Below are positions 1 through 11,368 of a stretch of DNA of 64,000 nt, one piece after another. This DNA is from Rhodocollybia butyracea (Eukaryota > Basidiomycota > Agaricomycetes > Agaricales > Omphalotaceae): assembly GCA_015501585.1 (NCBI GenBank), contig JADNRY010000046.1, positions 62,001 through 126,000 on the forward strand, written 5' to 3'. Every line of letters starts with the position of its first letter. Position 1 is the stretch's first letter. A program made the translations under genes and the position numbers. A model generated the notes under the pieces. That model made no database searches and was not told the origin of the DNA. It was given only the letters and a program-made list of their open reading frames with translations.

Positions 1-872
1 ACGGTCTTGCGATATTCCTCCAGATCGTCCAGCAAATGAATTTTACCTGCTGCATCGACGGTGACTTGGTTGCGAGGACCAATCGTCAAACGAGGGTTGT
101 TGCCAGGACCATAGTACATAAGACATTTACGCGCGGCCGAGTCTGCCTGTTCGTCAAGAGTCCGAGGGATCGGAAGTTTACCAGAGGCGTTAACACTGAG
201 GTGAGTATTCCCAGCGGTAAGGTGGCCGGCATCTGCATATAACATGGGAGTCTCAGCACCCGACGCGAGGTAAGAACCTGTGGTGGAAGAGATGCGGTGC
301 TTGACACTCTTCGTGAGGGAGTCGGTGTGGAATGGTTTGATGTTGAATACGATCGGAACGATGTCCATTTCAAGCCAGAGTCTGGTACAGATGTTCGGTG
401 CCTGCAACAAAATGAATGAGATCTGAAAGGAAATGGTGAAGACATAAAATATTTACCTCTTTCAGTAATGCGAGAGTAACGCCCGCACCAAGAAACTTGC
501 AAACATGTTCTTTAGAAAACTTGCGGAGAGTCTCTAGGATACTTTTTTCGATCTCCTTGCCCGTCTTTTCAAGAGCATTGGGAGAGTACGGGACCACGAC
601 ATTTCCCCAATCAGTAGCATACACTGAATCATGAATCGATATGGAGATTTCGAACTGAGTGCCGTTGACGACGCTGCCAGCGATGCCAGCCCACATAGGC
701 TAAAAAAGACACGGATAAACACGTATCTGCACGAGAGGATGAGGATGAGACATACGGTGAGACTGCTGTAGGCAACGGCGGCGATGTTGGGCCTCTTAGC
801 ATCGCTAACGGACGAAAGACGACGCCTGACAGCCTCGGAAGTAACAGATTCGAATTTTTGAGTGGGAGCCAT
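1..872 (-). CDS. Trehalose phosphorylase (retaining), N-terminal part, runs off window
   Basis: Reversibly splits trehalose with phosphate into glucose and alpha-glucose-1-phosphate; cytosolic enzyme of the GT4 (retaining) type found in mushrooms. Three exons read cleanly on the minus strand: 872-756, 699-457 and 401 to the window edge. They give a start MAPTQKFESVTSEAVRRRLSS, then a segment with MWAGIAGSVVNGTQFE, SIHDSVYATDW and VPYSPNALEKTG, then TRLWLEMDIVPIVFNIKPFH, ISSTTGSYLASGAETPM and GPGNNPRLTIGPRNQVTVDA. I recognise this order as the N-terminal third of fungal trehalose phosphorylase (Grifola/Schizophyllum type). The catalytic Rossmann domains lie outside the window. It is divergent from the TFIIB-like gene, with 152 bp between start codons. 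Confidence 0.9.
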
Positions 873-1024
873 GATAGAGGGAACAAGTAAAAAAGTAGAG
901 TCCTTTTATACTGTCTCGTTACATAGCGCGAGGCAAGGTTCCAGATTTTCATCTCCGATATGATCAATCATCGGCGCCACCATCAACGGCAGTATTTCCC
1001 TTTTCATTCTTGTCTCAAACTTTC

Positions 1025-2940
1025 ATGTCTAGATGCTCAGAATGTGCTGGTTCTGTCATTTGGAACGAGGATGCTGGCTCTAATATCTGTACATCTTGTG
1101 GCACCTTAACTGATCCCACTCAACGTGTATTTGCAGATAGTAATGACCCTGCCGATAGTCAGTATTTCAACCCGTCTGCTCCGAATTCTCTCAAGCGTTT
1201 CCGTGGCGGTTCTAGCTGGAACTTGGCGGGCCAAAGCAAAGAAACAACAGCCAGGAATAATACAGTACGCGCTTCTCATTTACTTGCATTGTTCTATGCT
1301 CAAATTTCATTCAGTTCACCATCCATGCATTTATTAAATCCCTAACACTCACTCTCTCTGTGCCCGGTCTATCTCCTCGCGTCTGTACACTGTTTGACCA
1401 AGCTATGCAAACAATGCAGTTTCGCTGGGGCACAAAAGCAAAAATGGTCGCTGGAGCTTGCCTATCCATCGCTTTGCGAGAGACCGGGCGTCCAGACTTC
1501 CTCAAAGACATTGCGTTTCTCTCAGAACAGAACGACATTAGCGTAAAACGCACTCTCTCCTCCGTTCTTACTGCGCTGAAAATAACTCTCACTCCAACCG
1601 GCCCGACACAGTATCTCCCAACACTCCAATCCCATATCTCTTCCATTCTACAATCCTCAGCGGAGTCTTCCGGCATTAACGTTTTCCTTTACTCCGAGCT
1701 CAAGTCTCTTTCGCTCCAGTCTGCCATAGAGACTGCCCATCTTTTTATTGATACCCTGGCTCGCTTTGCTTTCGAAACAACCCTCTCTCAGCTCTCAAAT
1801 GCTGCGGTAGCGTGCGCCGTATTCATCTTATCCTTGGAAGCGGAAAAGCGCAGCCCTTTTAGTCATTTGACCGATATATCCGCCTCTTTTGCCAATCGAT
1901 GCCAAGTGTCAAAAGTATTAGTTATGCAACGATACCAAGTTTTACAGGACAACATAGCCAAGTGGATTGAAGAAGTGGAATGGTTGGACTCCTACCAGAA
2001 ACGTGGTCGACGGTCCAAGGTTTCCAAAAGACTGTTGTGTGCCCGAGGATTAAAAGATGCGCTCAACTGGAAGCAAGTTCTTTGGAAGAAGCAGATAGAG
2101 GTTGAAGGCAAGCTCATTCTAGACGTTCACATGAACGGCGTGGATAGTGATCCGAATTCGGAAGGCGAATCTTCTCTGGATGTCCATGCGGGCTCTGCCA
2201 GCCTCAGGAGTAAAGACCGATTACCTTCTAGAAAGAGGAAAAGAGTTCATTCTGCCGTCACAGGCGCCACTCATTTTCTTCTTAATCCTTTGGATGCCTC
2301 CGTGTCATCAAGAGCTGGCAGCTCCACATCGCGAACCAAAACTCCACCCGATACTTCCACGATGTCTTCGTATCTAATATCTATTCCGTCTTTCACAGAC
2401 GTGCGCACTTTACCTTCCCGCCTACAACAACTATCAATCGCCCGCGGTGGAGCGGACGTGGACGTTATCCTTGATGATGAGCTTCTCGCTGAAGGGGAGT
2501 GGGAAGCTATGCAGCGCACCCCGGAGGAGATGCAGGAACTCGAACAACGATGGCGCGAAGAGGGTGTCTTTGATGCTATAGAAAAAGCAAAACTGACTGC
2601 GGCTTTGAACAATGATAAGCGCGTACAGGCAAAAGGGGTTCATGCCGGTTCCGAAAGCCTTGTTTCTGCGGGCCCGATTCCGACCTCAAAGCGAATAAAC
2701 CTGGACGCTCTATCCGAGTTTATGTGTTATGGCGATCCGGATGCATACCAGTTCCTGGGGCTCGAAGTCCTCGAGGACGATAAAGATGACAAGGAATCAG
2801 ATGTGGATGGATATGGAGTTATGTACGACACGAGTACGAGTGCATCGTACCCCGATTCTGCAGGAGGCGACGAGATCACTATTGATGATTGGAGACCACT
2901 TTCTCCTGGCTTTGATAATTCATTTGACGACTATCTATGA
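1025..2940 (+). CDS. TFIIB-family zinc-ribbon / cyclin-fold protein
   Basis: Two exons, 1025-1264 and 1315-2940, give about 621 residues; the first ATG is at 1025. An N-terminal zinc ribbon is visible with Cys pairs at residues 4/7 and 22/25 (CSEC...CTSC). It is followed by two helical repeats resembling TFIIB cyclin folds, including an MVAGACLSIALRETGRPDFL-type helix, then a basic stretch (RLPSRKRKR) and an acidic C-terminus with a helix around DDELLAEGEWEAMQRTPEEM. The architecture matches the TFIIB/BRF1 family of RNA polymerase II and III initiation factors. The ribbon is not a close match to canonical TFIIB or BRF1, so the paralogue cannot be assigned. Length suits BRF1 better than TFIIB, which is about 340 residues. 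A role in transcription initiation is inference. Confidence 0.7.
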
Positions 2941-3199
2941 AGTCTTTCACGATTTATCCCTAGATTTTCCCTTTCACAATCTTTAGACAATTCATTATGT
3001 ACAGCAACACTTCTAATCGCATCCTCCCCTTTTCCTCGTGTTGGTTTGAATAACGGGCCTCAGGTTCAATGTATATTATATCCACCTCTACATGCGCTGA
3101 TTGGTTCGCACAGACAGAAAATCGTCGGCGATACCATAAGATAGGGAATAGGTAGATTTAATGCAATCGATTGGGGGAACTAGTTCCTGAATAGTTACG

Positions 3200-4889
3200 C
3201 TATTCATCGTCCCGATCCCATATTTCTCGTAGAGATTCAGGTTCCGGTCGAGCCACCGTACCTTCAAAAGGTCTTCCCTCAAGCTCGAGAATGGGATCAT
3301 CAGAATAGTTTCCGGGTGGTGGATGTGAGATGCCACCAAGCGCAGATGCAGCAGAGTGATGAGATGTGGTGGAGGGTTGCCGATGGAAGTGCGAAGGCAG
3401 GATATTTGTATCTCGTTTAATACGAGGAGCATAAGGGCGGTGACATGATTTCGATGCTAGATCAGGATAATACTACAAAAAACATCGGTCAAAACATAAA
3501 ACATAAATAAAGTATGTAGTCTGACCTGGCGATAGGAAAAATAAGCCATGAGGATTCCGAGCAGAGAGCCTACAACAACGTCCTCCCAGTGATCTTCAGA
3601 TATTTTCATCAGTCATATCATATCTTCTGACGAGGTACTTATAGAATCTTTACGACGGTAGTCCATTGTTCGTGATATAGCCACCAACAAAGCACCGGCG
3701 AATGGCGCAAGTGAAATCCATGCTTTTCCCTATGATTTTGTGTTGGCATACCAAATACATATCGATGTGAAAAAGACCTCACAACGTGTCCTTTATGATC
3801 GAATAGATGAAGCTTACCAGCGAGATAAAATGCCAAAAATCCAAGCCCGGCAAAGGACACTACGTACAATCGATGAAGTGCATATTAGAGCCCAATAAGG
3901 CAACAATCTTACGGGAAGAATGCCCGGAAGGAAAAGAGCGAAAGCCATCGCGCATTATGTGGATATCGATTTGAGTACATATTGCAGAAGCAGAGGAGAG
4001 GCCGTAAATAGGATCTGCCGAGCCAGCTGGAGGCTGACAACGGTCGATAATATCTATAAAATAGCTTTAGGATGGGCTTCAGGCACGAATGATTGTCACT
4101 TACCCGGTCGAGGGCGACCAACAGTAATCTTCGTGAATTGGGTTATCGATCCGGTCAATGCCAGGGATAGGAACACTGCAGGATAGTAAGGATATTAGAT
4201 GTGACTATGATAAAAAAAAAGCCCCCGAGAACACGAACATCCAAGAGTACCTGCCCACGGATGATCTTTAGTAACAGAAGCATATCCACGAGCAAGAATC
4301 CTTACTGTTGTGGAAGTCCCACCACGAACGAATGGTAAAGAAGTTGATGATACACTGAAGCAGCAGTGGAGCCACGATACTAAGCATGTATAGTGCGAAA
4401 ACCTTGAAGATTTGAGGATCAAAGATTCGTACCCTGGGATGCCAGATACGTACTGGTACACGTTCATGAACAGCATAACTAAACCCTCGTGAGATTCACA
4501 TCTATTCGTGTGGGAGTGAAAGGGCGTACGGGTGTCGTAAACTAGGACAGATTTGAGTTTTTGGTCTATCTCATAAACGGAAACTCACGAAGTATCATCG
4601 AGGGAAAATAGCCTCTGATAGCCGTCGACGTTGTCTAGAGAGAAGAAGAGTGCCCTTCGGGACCAGTCAGATGAAAGAATGATAGAGGAGAAAAGGGCAA
4701 GTCTTACGCCAGAATGATCATAATAGTCCTGTAAACTAGCATAAGGTCATTGTAATACTACTCGAAGAACACATACCAATCCGGCGCATAAGAACGCACC
4801 AGCTTGTTCTTGGGAAGAGGAGCAAATGATTGTACCCTGTTCGACTGGTTCGCTCCCTCAGCGTTATTAGGAAGCATTGCGTAGGACAT
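3200..4889 (-). CDS. PAP2-family lipid phosphate phosphatase (DPP1/LPP-like)
   Basis: Integral membrane phosphatase of diacylglycerol pyrophosphate and phosphatidate, expected in vacuole or ER membranes. About ten small exons assemble in one frame: SYAPDW, then TIMIILAALFFSLDNVDGYQ, SLDDTS, HPYAVHERVP, VFALYMLSIVAPLLLQCIIN, LGLFLSLALTGSITQFTKIT, VGRPRPD, FPSGHSS, SFAGLGFLAFYLAGKLHLFD, SRTMDYRHHWEDV, then a soluble tail ending IWDRDDE. The three PAP2 signatures are all present: KxxxxxxRP, PSGH and SRxxxYRHHWxDV. Six hydrophobic segments fit the family. The start is chosen at 4889 (MSYAMLPNN); an in-frame upstream ATG at 4952 is possible but would crowd the divergent PPP4R2 start at 4983. Confidence 0.85.
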
Positions 4890-4982
4890 TGCGATGGCTG
4901 TTGGAAGGGAGCTGACAGCTAAATCAAGGAAGCCCCACATCAACGCCGGCAAAAAAACACGGCAATCTTCCTCTCGACTCCC

Positions 4983-6101
4983 ATGTCTACCGACGCGACA
5001 CCTACTAAGTTTGAGTGGAACTCAGGTCTTTCTCAATCAGTTCTTTACTGCGGAATTTCTCATATATATTCTTCTAGATTATGATAACGTGCTAAAGCAG
5101 ATTGCAGAAACAGATACTTTTGAGTATGACGCGCTTTGTGCCATGATATGTTTCTCGATTGATGTCTTCAACAGAGTAAAATGGGACTTGCTGAAAGATA
5201 TTCTGAAGAGAAAGATTGAACAGGTCTCTAATTTCTCTATTTTCTCGCGTCGATATCTTTTAATTGATTCTGAGGGCAGAATATTACTATGTACATGAAC
5301 AGCATAACTCCACCTTCACCTCTTCCGTCCTTTACTCCCATTCAGATGCAGGATGGCGGGCTCAAGCTTCCCCCATTTCCTCCACGTCAGGCTAACATCA
5401 ACATGATCGAGGCACCGCAGAGTTCCATGACTATGAAGCAAGCGAATGAGCTGTTAGACAACATAGTCATTCAGTTGGATAGCTTTGATTCGTGCGTTAT
5501 TTGTCCAAATTTTTATCCATGTCTCATGGCGATACACAGGGACCCACCTTTCACAATACAACGACTTTGCGAGCTTTGTGTCGATCCCAAGAAGCATTAC
5601 AAAAGTGTAGGCAAATGGCTTCGTGCCATCGAAAAATCCACACTTGTTACATCGACGTGGAACGAGTTCCCGCCTCTGACCGAACAGGAAAAGGATTTAA
5701 ATGTACGGAATGTAATTTTTGGAGGTTCCGAGCCTCTATCTGTCCCGAATACCCCATTGTTTTCACCAATCCCTTTCCTACACACTGATGCACGCCGCTC
5801 GAAATCACTTAGTCCTCCTCCATCTCCTCTTGCGTTAAGCTCCGTTGGTCCAGTTAGCGGTGCTCACCCGGAAAGCTTATCGATCGATCCATCACCACAA
5901 GGGCTCGGGCTGGTGGATGAACTGGATGATATCCGCCCGGGGCACATGAGCGATCATCCAACCGCTTTAACTGCTGTGACTACTGTAGATGATGGAAAAG
6001 AGGGCGCACCAATCGTGCAGAGTCTGGAATCCAGATTCGTGAAAGCGCAGGATGACGACGGGATGGCTGTTGACGAAAACAAGGAGAACGAAAGCACATA
6101 A
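4983..6101 (+). CDS. Protein phosphatase 4 core regulatory subunit R2
   Basis: Regulatory subunit of the PP4 Ser/Thr phosphatase (yeast Psy4, human PPP4R2), nuclear, acting in DNA-damage recovery. Four exons: 4983-5025, 5078-5223, 5280-5491, 5540-6101. The core reads DYDNVLKQIAETDTFEYDAL ... KWDLLKDILKRKIEQN ... LPPFPPRQ ... QLDSFDS, then DPPFTIQRLCELCVDPKKHY and KWLRAIEKSTLVTSTW. The PPFTIQRLCEL...P..HY...KF/WLRAIEK block is diagnostic of PPP4R2. The C-terminal third is Ser/Pro-rich and acidic, as usual for this subunit. Start at the first ATG; 93 bp separate it from the divergent lipid phosphatase start. Confidence 0.88.
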
Positions 6102-6484
6102 TTTCATAGTAAGTGACTTGTCGTTCCACGGTATCTTTTTCCCTTGAGGTTAGATATCTGCAGATTACTGTAGCCACCCATTCAAACGATTGGCTGCCTA
6201 GATCTGGTTCAAGTCCTGGTCAGCGCTTAATCGCCAATCTTGGTGCAGTTTCAGCGAACCCACTGGGAAGCTACGCGAAGTACTTAGAAGGAGGGAAATT
6301 AAGCCCAAGGATTGTGCTTCGAGCTAGACCTTTGAACTACATACATGCTGTCTTCCGCTGAAGAAACAGTGTGCTATCGTAGGTAGTGCACTAATCTATC
6401 ACCAACTGACGCGTCGTTGTAATGAGCGAGACGTAGATATATACCAGACTGAAAGGTTGCATTCGGAGGCAGCAGAGATGCAAG
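6102..6484. other. Convergent intergenic stretch
   Basis: Space between the stops of PPP4R2 (+) and the Fyv7-like gene (-). It can hold both 3' UTRs. An 82-codon plus-strand open frame here shows no recognisable motif and I do not call it a gene. Confidence 0.5.
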
Positions 6485-7078
6485 TCATGTATATTCCCTC
6501 TTAATTTTCTCGAGCATGGCACCCATGCGTAATTTCATGTTTGGCTGTCCTCTTCCCCTAGCGCCGCCTCGGGAATTTCCCCTGCCACTGTGTGCTCCTC
6601 CTCGCCGATTCAACGGATCTGATTTGTATGTGTGGAGTGTTTCTCGAGAGTAAGCTTTTCGAGTCATTTCACGAAGGTCGAGGTCTGGAGTCGGTTGTTC
6701 CTTTGCCTGAGATGTAGAGGGAGCTTCAGACCGAGTAGATTTTAGATGAGTAGTATGCGGAGGTTTCGCAGGTGGAGCTATGCCACTTTCTTCCTTGGTA
6801 TCTTCTTCATCTTCATTCTTTTCTTCCTCCTCCTCCTCCTCCTCTTCCTCATCTGACCGGCCCTCAGCCGGTACACGTCTGGATAATCCCATTTTTCGCT
6901 TCTCAGCTTTCCATTTACTCTTGATTTTCGCCTTTTCGACCCATGCTTTCTTGAGAGATTTGGCTAAAGATATGTAAATGTAATACACCGTTGCAAATAT
7001 ATATGTATACATACCTCGTAGCGCAGGGTAGTGCGTAAATGTAGGAGGCTTTTTCTTTTGATGAGCTTGAGGGGCCAT
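6485..7078 (-). CDS. Fyv7-like rRNA-processing protein
   Basis: Two exons, 7078-7015 and 6963-6485, encode 180 residues. The N-terminus (MAPQAHQKKKPPTFTHYPAL) leads into a basic helix AKSLKKAWVEKAKIKSKWKA, then a run of about ten glutamates, a Ser/Thr/Pro linker, an RG-rich stretch (RGNSRGGARGRG), and a C-terminal QPNMKLRMGAMLEKIKRE. The basic helix plus terminal QP.MK.RM..MLEKI block resembles fungal Fyv7, a small nucleolar factor for 18S rRNA maturation. The assignment rests on these short matches, so it is moderate. The Glu run is encoded by a CCT/CTT microsatellite near 6824-6850 that may vary in length. It is divergent from eIF1. Confidence 0.6.
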   Translation of the reverse strand: MAPQAHQKKKPPTFTHYPALRGMYTYIFATVYYIYISLAKSLKKAWVEKAKIKSKWKAEKRKMGLSRRVPAEGRSDEEEEEEEEEEKNEDEEDTKEESGIAPPAKPPHTTHLKSTRSEAPSTSQAKEQPTPDLDLREMTRKAYSRETLHTYKSDPLNRRGGAHSGRGNSRGGARGRGQPNMKLRMGAMLEKIKREYT

Positions 7079-7189
7079 CGTCGTCTGAATGAGCCAAATT
7101 GCTTAGTAATCTTTCATCGCCACCAAGAGGAGTGACTAGAAGCAGTGTTGACTTTTACAAATTCATCCTTTCCTCTTGTCTCTCACCTT

Positions 7190-7196
7190 CTATAAA
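7190..7196 (+). promoter_or_regulatory. TATA-like element upstream of eIF1
   Basis: The sequence tataaac lies about 45 bp upstream of the eIF1 ATG inside the 160-bp divergent promoter shared with the Fyv7-like gene. Confidence 0.35.
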
Positions 7197-7238
7197 CCTC
7201 CCCACTCAGTTTTCTTTTCTGTAATTTCTGAACATCGC

Positions 7239-7723
7239 ATGAGCGTGCAGAACCTCAACGCTGTCGGTAAATCCAATTTTTTCTTATCTGTCGATAACAG
7301 TTAACCGGGTTCCAAGATCCTTTTGCTGAGGAGGAAATCCTTGCAACCAACGACGTTGGTTCTCAGTCGGAATACATCCATATTCGTATCCAGCAAAGAA
7401 ACGGAAGGAAGACGTTGACTACTCTTCAGGGTTTACCCAAACGTGCGTCGTTCGTCATTCGTCTCACAAACGTCTGATGACATTCCTGCAGAATATGACC
7501 CCAAGAAGCTCTTGAAAGCTTTCAAGAAGGTATCGCTCGGCTGGATCATCATCGTTCTGCTTTAATCATCTTTTATCAGGAATTTGCCTGCAATGGCACT
7601 CTAGTCGACGATGAGAAGATGGGTCAAGTCATCCAACTTCAGGGTGACCAGCGAGTCAAGATCTCTACGTTCCTCACCGATAATGGGATAGAGAAGGCTA
7701 CCATCAAAGTTCATGGATTCTGA
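7239..7723 (+). CDS. SUI1: Translation initiation factor eIF1
   Basis: Small factor that sits near the 40S P site and enforces AUG selection during scanning. Four exons (7239-7266, 7317-7442, 7492-7529, 7580-7723) encode 111 residues, the normal family length. The protein begins MSVQNLNAVDPFAEEE and contains SEYIHIRIQQRNGRKTLTTL, GLPKQYDPKKLLKAFKKEFA, CNGTLVDDEKMGQVIQLQGD and the conserved C-terminus ATIKVHGF. The 28-nt first exon and the acceptor ending at 7316 were chosen because they restore the conserved VDPF junction. Confidence 0.95.
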
Positions 7724-9365
7724 GCGAGAGAAAGTTGTAATGGTCTGTATACAGTTACTCGCCACCATTGCCACGGAGCCTGCGGTTTTAACATATACAA
7801 AGGACGTGCTTTCGTTTTATATTTTCCTGTCGTATGTATATCACTTCTGAACGAGCTTTTCTGCTTTGCCACGATCTCGGGACCTGTCTGGAATTTGCCC
7901 TGGACCCAACCCATGCAATAGATCCTCGATGGTTCTTCCTTCAATATTACATTCACTGATGCAACGGTTTCGAACAGCTGTGGGCCCAATTTGGCATCTC
8001 CGGCTCTGCCCGTAACATCAATGAAGTATCGCCGGTATCTGGCGTTCAAGGGATAGGCACGTCAAATTACCAGTAGTAATAGAACGTTGTGCCAGCGAGG
8101 CACATCATTATAGTGGCCTGTGCCGGATGGGAATCAAGAGTGGAAATCAGGTAAGCATCCGACTTGAAATTTTATCAGCGAGGTCGGGTTCCGACACTTG
8201 AGGCGTTTAGTAACGTACCGATTGAGATACGCTTGCGATTGAGATTTCAAACTTGTCCAAATCTCCCAAACATCACCGCCTACGGTCTAGTGCGCCAACT
8301 AGTTTTCGGAATCCCTCAGTGAAATTCCGCAGACGAGCTCATTGGGAATTTTGAGGCTGGAGCAAACAGGAAACGGTACTTTTTTAGCATTTCTGATCGA
8401 CAACTTATGACATTTTCCTGTTTCTCCCAGGCCTTCGGTAAATGCATGCTCTTGAGAGTGTTTCCCGCAATCTATGGACTGTATATAAGGTCCTAACCTT
8501 TGGTTCAGTTTCGTAGTCTGCTTATCAAGTTCTCACTCTAGACCTGTTATCTTCCAGCATCTATCTCAGTTAGTGTTCGTGTTATTGATTATAATTGCCT
8601 GCCACTCGGAGGGCTACTACCGAGCAGGTTCTTCCCCACTCTGAGTTGCCAACTACTGAAGTTTTTATGAAAAAACACGGCTAGTCACTTCCTCCGGACA
8701 GCTCTAAATGGTAGCCTACTCCCATTTACCTTTTCACGCCATACTGTACCAAAAATTCCCACACGTTAAATATGGGAGCATTTTCGACTCCAAATCGTAA
8801 CGGTATCCCGAAGGCACAAAGGAACGCGAGGTCGATAATTGCAAGTCCGGGGAATCAATCTTTGGCACTCGTAACGCAAAGCCAGATAAGCCTGTAACAT
8901 TTAAAGATGGGATCTTGGGGTTTCGATCCCACACATGTAAAAGAGGACGCGAATTGACTGGAGAAGACGTTGTCTGTTCAAGGATTGGATTAAACTAATA
9001 CATTTTGAAAGAATAAGTACAAAGTATCCCGGAGTGTTTGAAGTTAGAGGAGTCATCTCAGATCTAAAATGTGCTGTCGAAAGGAAATATATGCATCAAC
9101 TTCGAGAATTCAAAAGCTCAAACACTGCTCAAACTCAGATCATTCAATTCCAGCTGGGTCTTTTGGGGCCGTGCGAACGGATCAATAGACCCGTTCCGAA
9201 AAAGTCAAAGCTAGTATTATTCAACGCCGTCATATTTGCTCTAATCATCATCGCAAGTTATCGGACGCGGGAGTAGCCAAAATTCGCATTAGATACTAGC
9301 GGAAGAAAATAAGCTTGATATACAGACTAATACTGTATTATCATGATACAACAGGGTACATTTAC
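7724..9365. other. Gene-poor intergenic region with an isolated TATA box
   Basis: About 1.6 kb between eIF1 and the peroxygenase stop codon. The only promoter-like signal is a TATATAAG at 8482-8489, which is not followed by an open frame I can support. A 112-codon minus-strand open frame at 7711-8049 starts without ATG and shows no family signature. Part of this interval is probably eIF1 3' UTR. Confidence 0.45.
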
Positions 9366-10474
9366 TCACTGAATGAAGAATACAGGATTACTTTCTATGT
9401 ACGGATTAGTAATCTCGTCATCCGCATTGCGGTCAGTACCTGGAACCGGGGGAATAATCGATACATATCCTTCAGGTTGAAGTCTGATCCAAGGACAAAC
9501 AATGTTACCGGAAGGCGCCCAAGTCGTCGCTTTCCCAATTGCCATTATAAGAGTACCGAAATTGTCATCCATAATAGGCACTTCAGAGCGATGCCATCCT
9601 TCCTCTATCGGTAGTCGTTCCTGCTCAAATAATATCTGTACAAATCTTTCCGCGTTTGAATGACATGCTTGTTTGCAAAATCGCCACTTACTTCTTAGGT
9701 GCAGCACCAGTAGTAACATTCCCCATTACACTAAGGTAGAATCCTGATTCGACAATTCGAACAGTAAGCTCCTTTACTGTATTGGTGAGGTTTGGACTTA
9801 AGATTGTCTCCTCCGCCAGACGTTGAACCAATACTTGTCCGGCCGATGTGGCATTGTAATAATCCACGCCGGGGTTCGAGTTTTTGAGGGTGGCGAATAC
9901 GGTCGCATTGAAGTGGATATGGTCACCACAGGAAAGATCACTTCTCGACAAAGAGACATCATGCTCGAGAGTACCATGGCTGGAACACCGCAAGTTGACA
10001 CGATTCCAGTAACATAACTCAAAAATTACGCACAGTGCCAGTTCTTCCAAGGAGAAATTGTCTGCATTCTCGGTAGCAAGAAGTCCTATTTTTGCCGCAG
10101 TACGCAAGAGATTAGTGGGATAGAAGTTGAATCCATCTAAGTATGGTGGATTGTCATTGCAAAATTGATAGTCTGCACTCGACTACCCACCTTTGATTGC
10201 ATTCAGAACAACGGGAATGGTGATGTTGCTCCCATTCCTAGGCAAGAAACCATGGTTGGCTAAACTATTGAACAATGGTCAGTCATCGGAATGCGTCGGG
10301 GCCATTCTTACAATGTACGTACGTGTTCAGCCCGGGACACGGGCCTCGTGAATCAGTGGGCAAGGGAGCCTGCCATTGATGAGCACTCCAGTCAATAGCA
10401 TCAAAGGTATCTTTATCCCCTCTGACTCCAGCGGACACGACGAACGTGATGAGTGAAATGAGCAGGAGTTTCAT
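9366..10474 (-). CDS. Unspecific peroxygenase / heme-thiolate peroxidase, short type, secreted
   Basis: Secreted heme-thiolate enzyme (peroxidase family 2, chloroperoxidase fold) that uses hydrogen peroxide to oxygenate or halogenate organic substrates. Start MKLLLISLITFVVSAGVRG is a signal peptide. Five exons join as GPCPGLNTLANHGFLPRNG (Cys ligand in PCP), IPVVLNAIKDGFNFYPTNLL, LEHDVSLSRSDLSCGD (EHD acid/Mg site), LAEETILSPNLTNTVKELTV, then FEQERLPIEEGWHRSE to the C-terminus NPVFFIQ. Length near 290 residues and the PCP/EHD pair fit the short UPO group. Several N-x-S/T sites fit secretion. An in-frame ATG at 10504 would put ten residues before the signal peptide, so 10474 is preferred. The gene sits alone in a repeat-rich, gene-poor stretch. 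Confidence 0.88.
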
Positions 10475-11054
10475 GAAGTGGAGTGAGACGAGTCCACAGA
10501 GCAAACTCTGGGTTGAGAGTGCTCGATACTTCGCAAGATATTATAGGCACAAGTTCTTGCCGGCAGTAGATCTGTCACAAGACAGCCCACTGCGCAACTG
10601 CTGCGTAGTGTAACATTTGTATAACAAGGAACAACCAACTGAATTATAATCCCATCCATAGAGAATTTCTCTATTGAGACTCAAAGGTGTTAATACCATA
10701 CTCGAGTAGTATTCAAGTGGTATTCAAGTTGCGATTATGGAAAAAAAATGAAGAATCCCTTGCGAATATCATTAGTTCCTTCACTGCTACTTCTCCTCGT
10801 AACTATACCATCATATTCCCACAGATATTATTTAATCTAGCGGACTCGGAGAGAATTATGATACTCTTTCCAAATCCTAAGGAACTTACAAAAGGGAAAG
10901 GTACGGTCACGAACCGAGGACTATACAAAAAGAACCAGAGAGTGAAACAAAGACTAGGTACTAGCATTATCATCTGATAATTGATTTACGGAAAAATTCT
11001 TCAAGTTGTAACTTGTCAGGAAGGAACTGTAAGTTATGATTTATGCTTTACTTT

Positions 11055-11185
11055 TACGCGGCTCCGTCATCTAGCTCCCTCGAGGGAATGGCTGGCCAAA
11101 GACGGGAGCCAAGCAGCGATCTCGACCCACACAAGGAAGGTAGACGGTAAACGCTCCCGAAGGGTAGTTTACTGCAGTCTCCCAG
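11055..11185 (-). repeat. Dispersed SINE-like repeat, copy C (inverted)
   Basis: Reverse complement matches copy B at 30,461-30,620 over about 125 bp, including aaactacccttcgggag, gagatcgctgctt and cattccctcg. It lacks the trinucleotide tail seen in copies A and B. Flanks are unrelated, so this is an insertion-type repeat rather than a segmental duplication. Confidence 0.65.
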
Positions 11186-11368
11186 GCCAGTGATAAGACT
11201 CCTTTAACAACTTCAGACTGCCTCAGTGTCTGCTCAGAGTGTTACGATGCAAGTGGGTAAAAAGGGCGGATCGCGATAAGTATGCTCAGGCGTTCCTTGC
11301 ATGTGCTTCAGCTGTTGACCAGAACTTTTGCAATCTCGATGATGCATACTACTGTATATAAGTTCACA

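Noticed and set aside
4894..5298. 134-codon plus-strand frame beginning upstream of PPP4R2
   Set aside because: Only part of it is the true second exon; its N-terminal half reads through the divergent promoter and the first PPP4R2 intron.
7711..8049. 112-codon minus-strand open frame downstream of eIF1
   Set aside because: No ATG start, no conserved motif, overlaps the eIF1 3' region and finds no plausible upstream exon.
8870..8945. tRNA-like T-loop (ggtttcgatccca)
   Set aside because: No matching D-arm, anticodon arm or acceptor stem can be folded around it.
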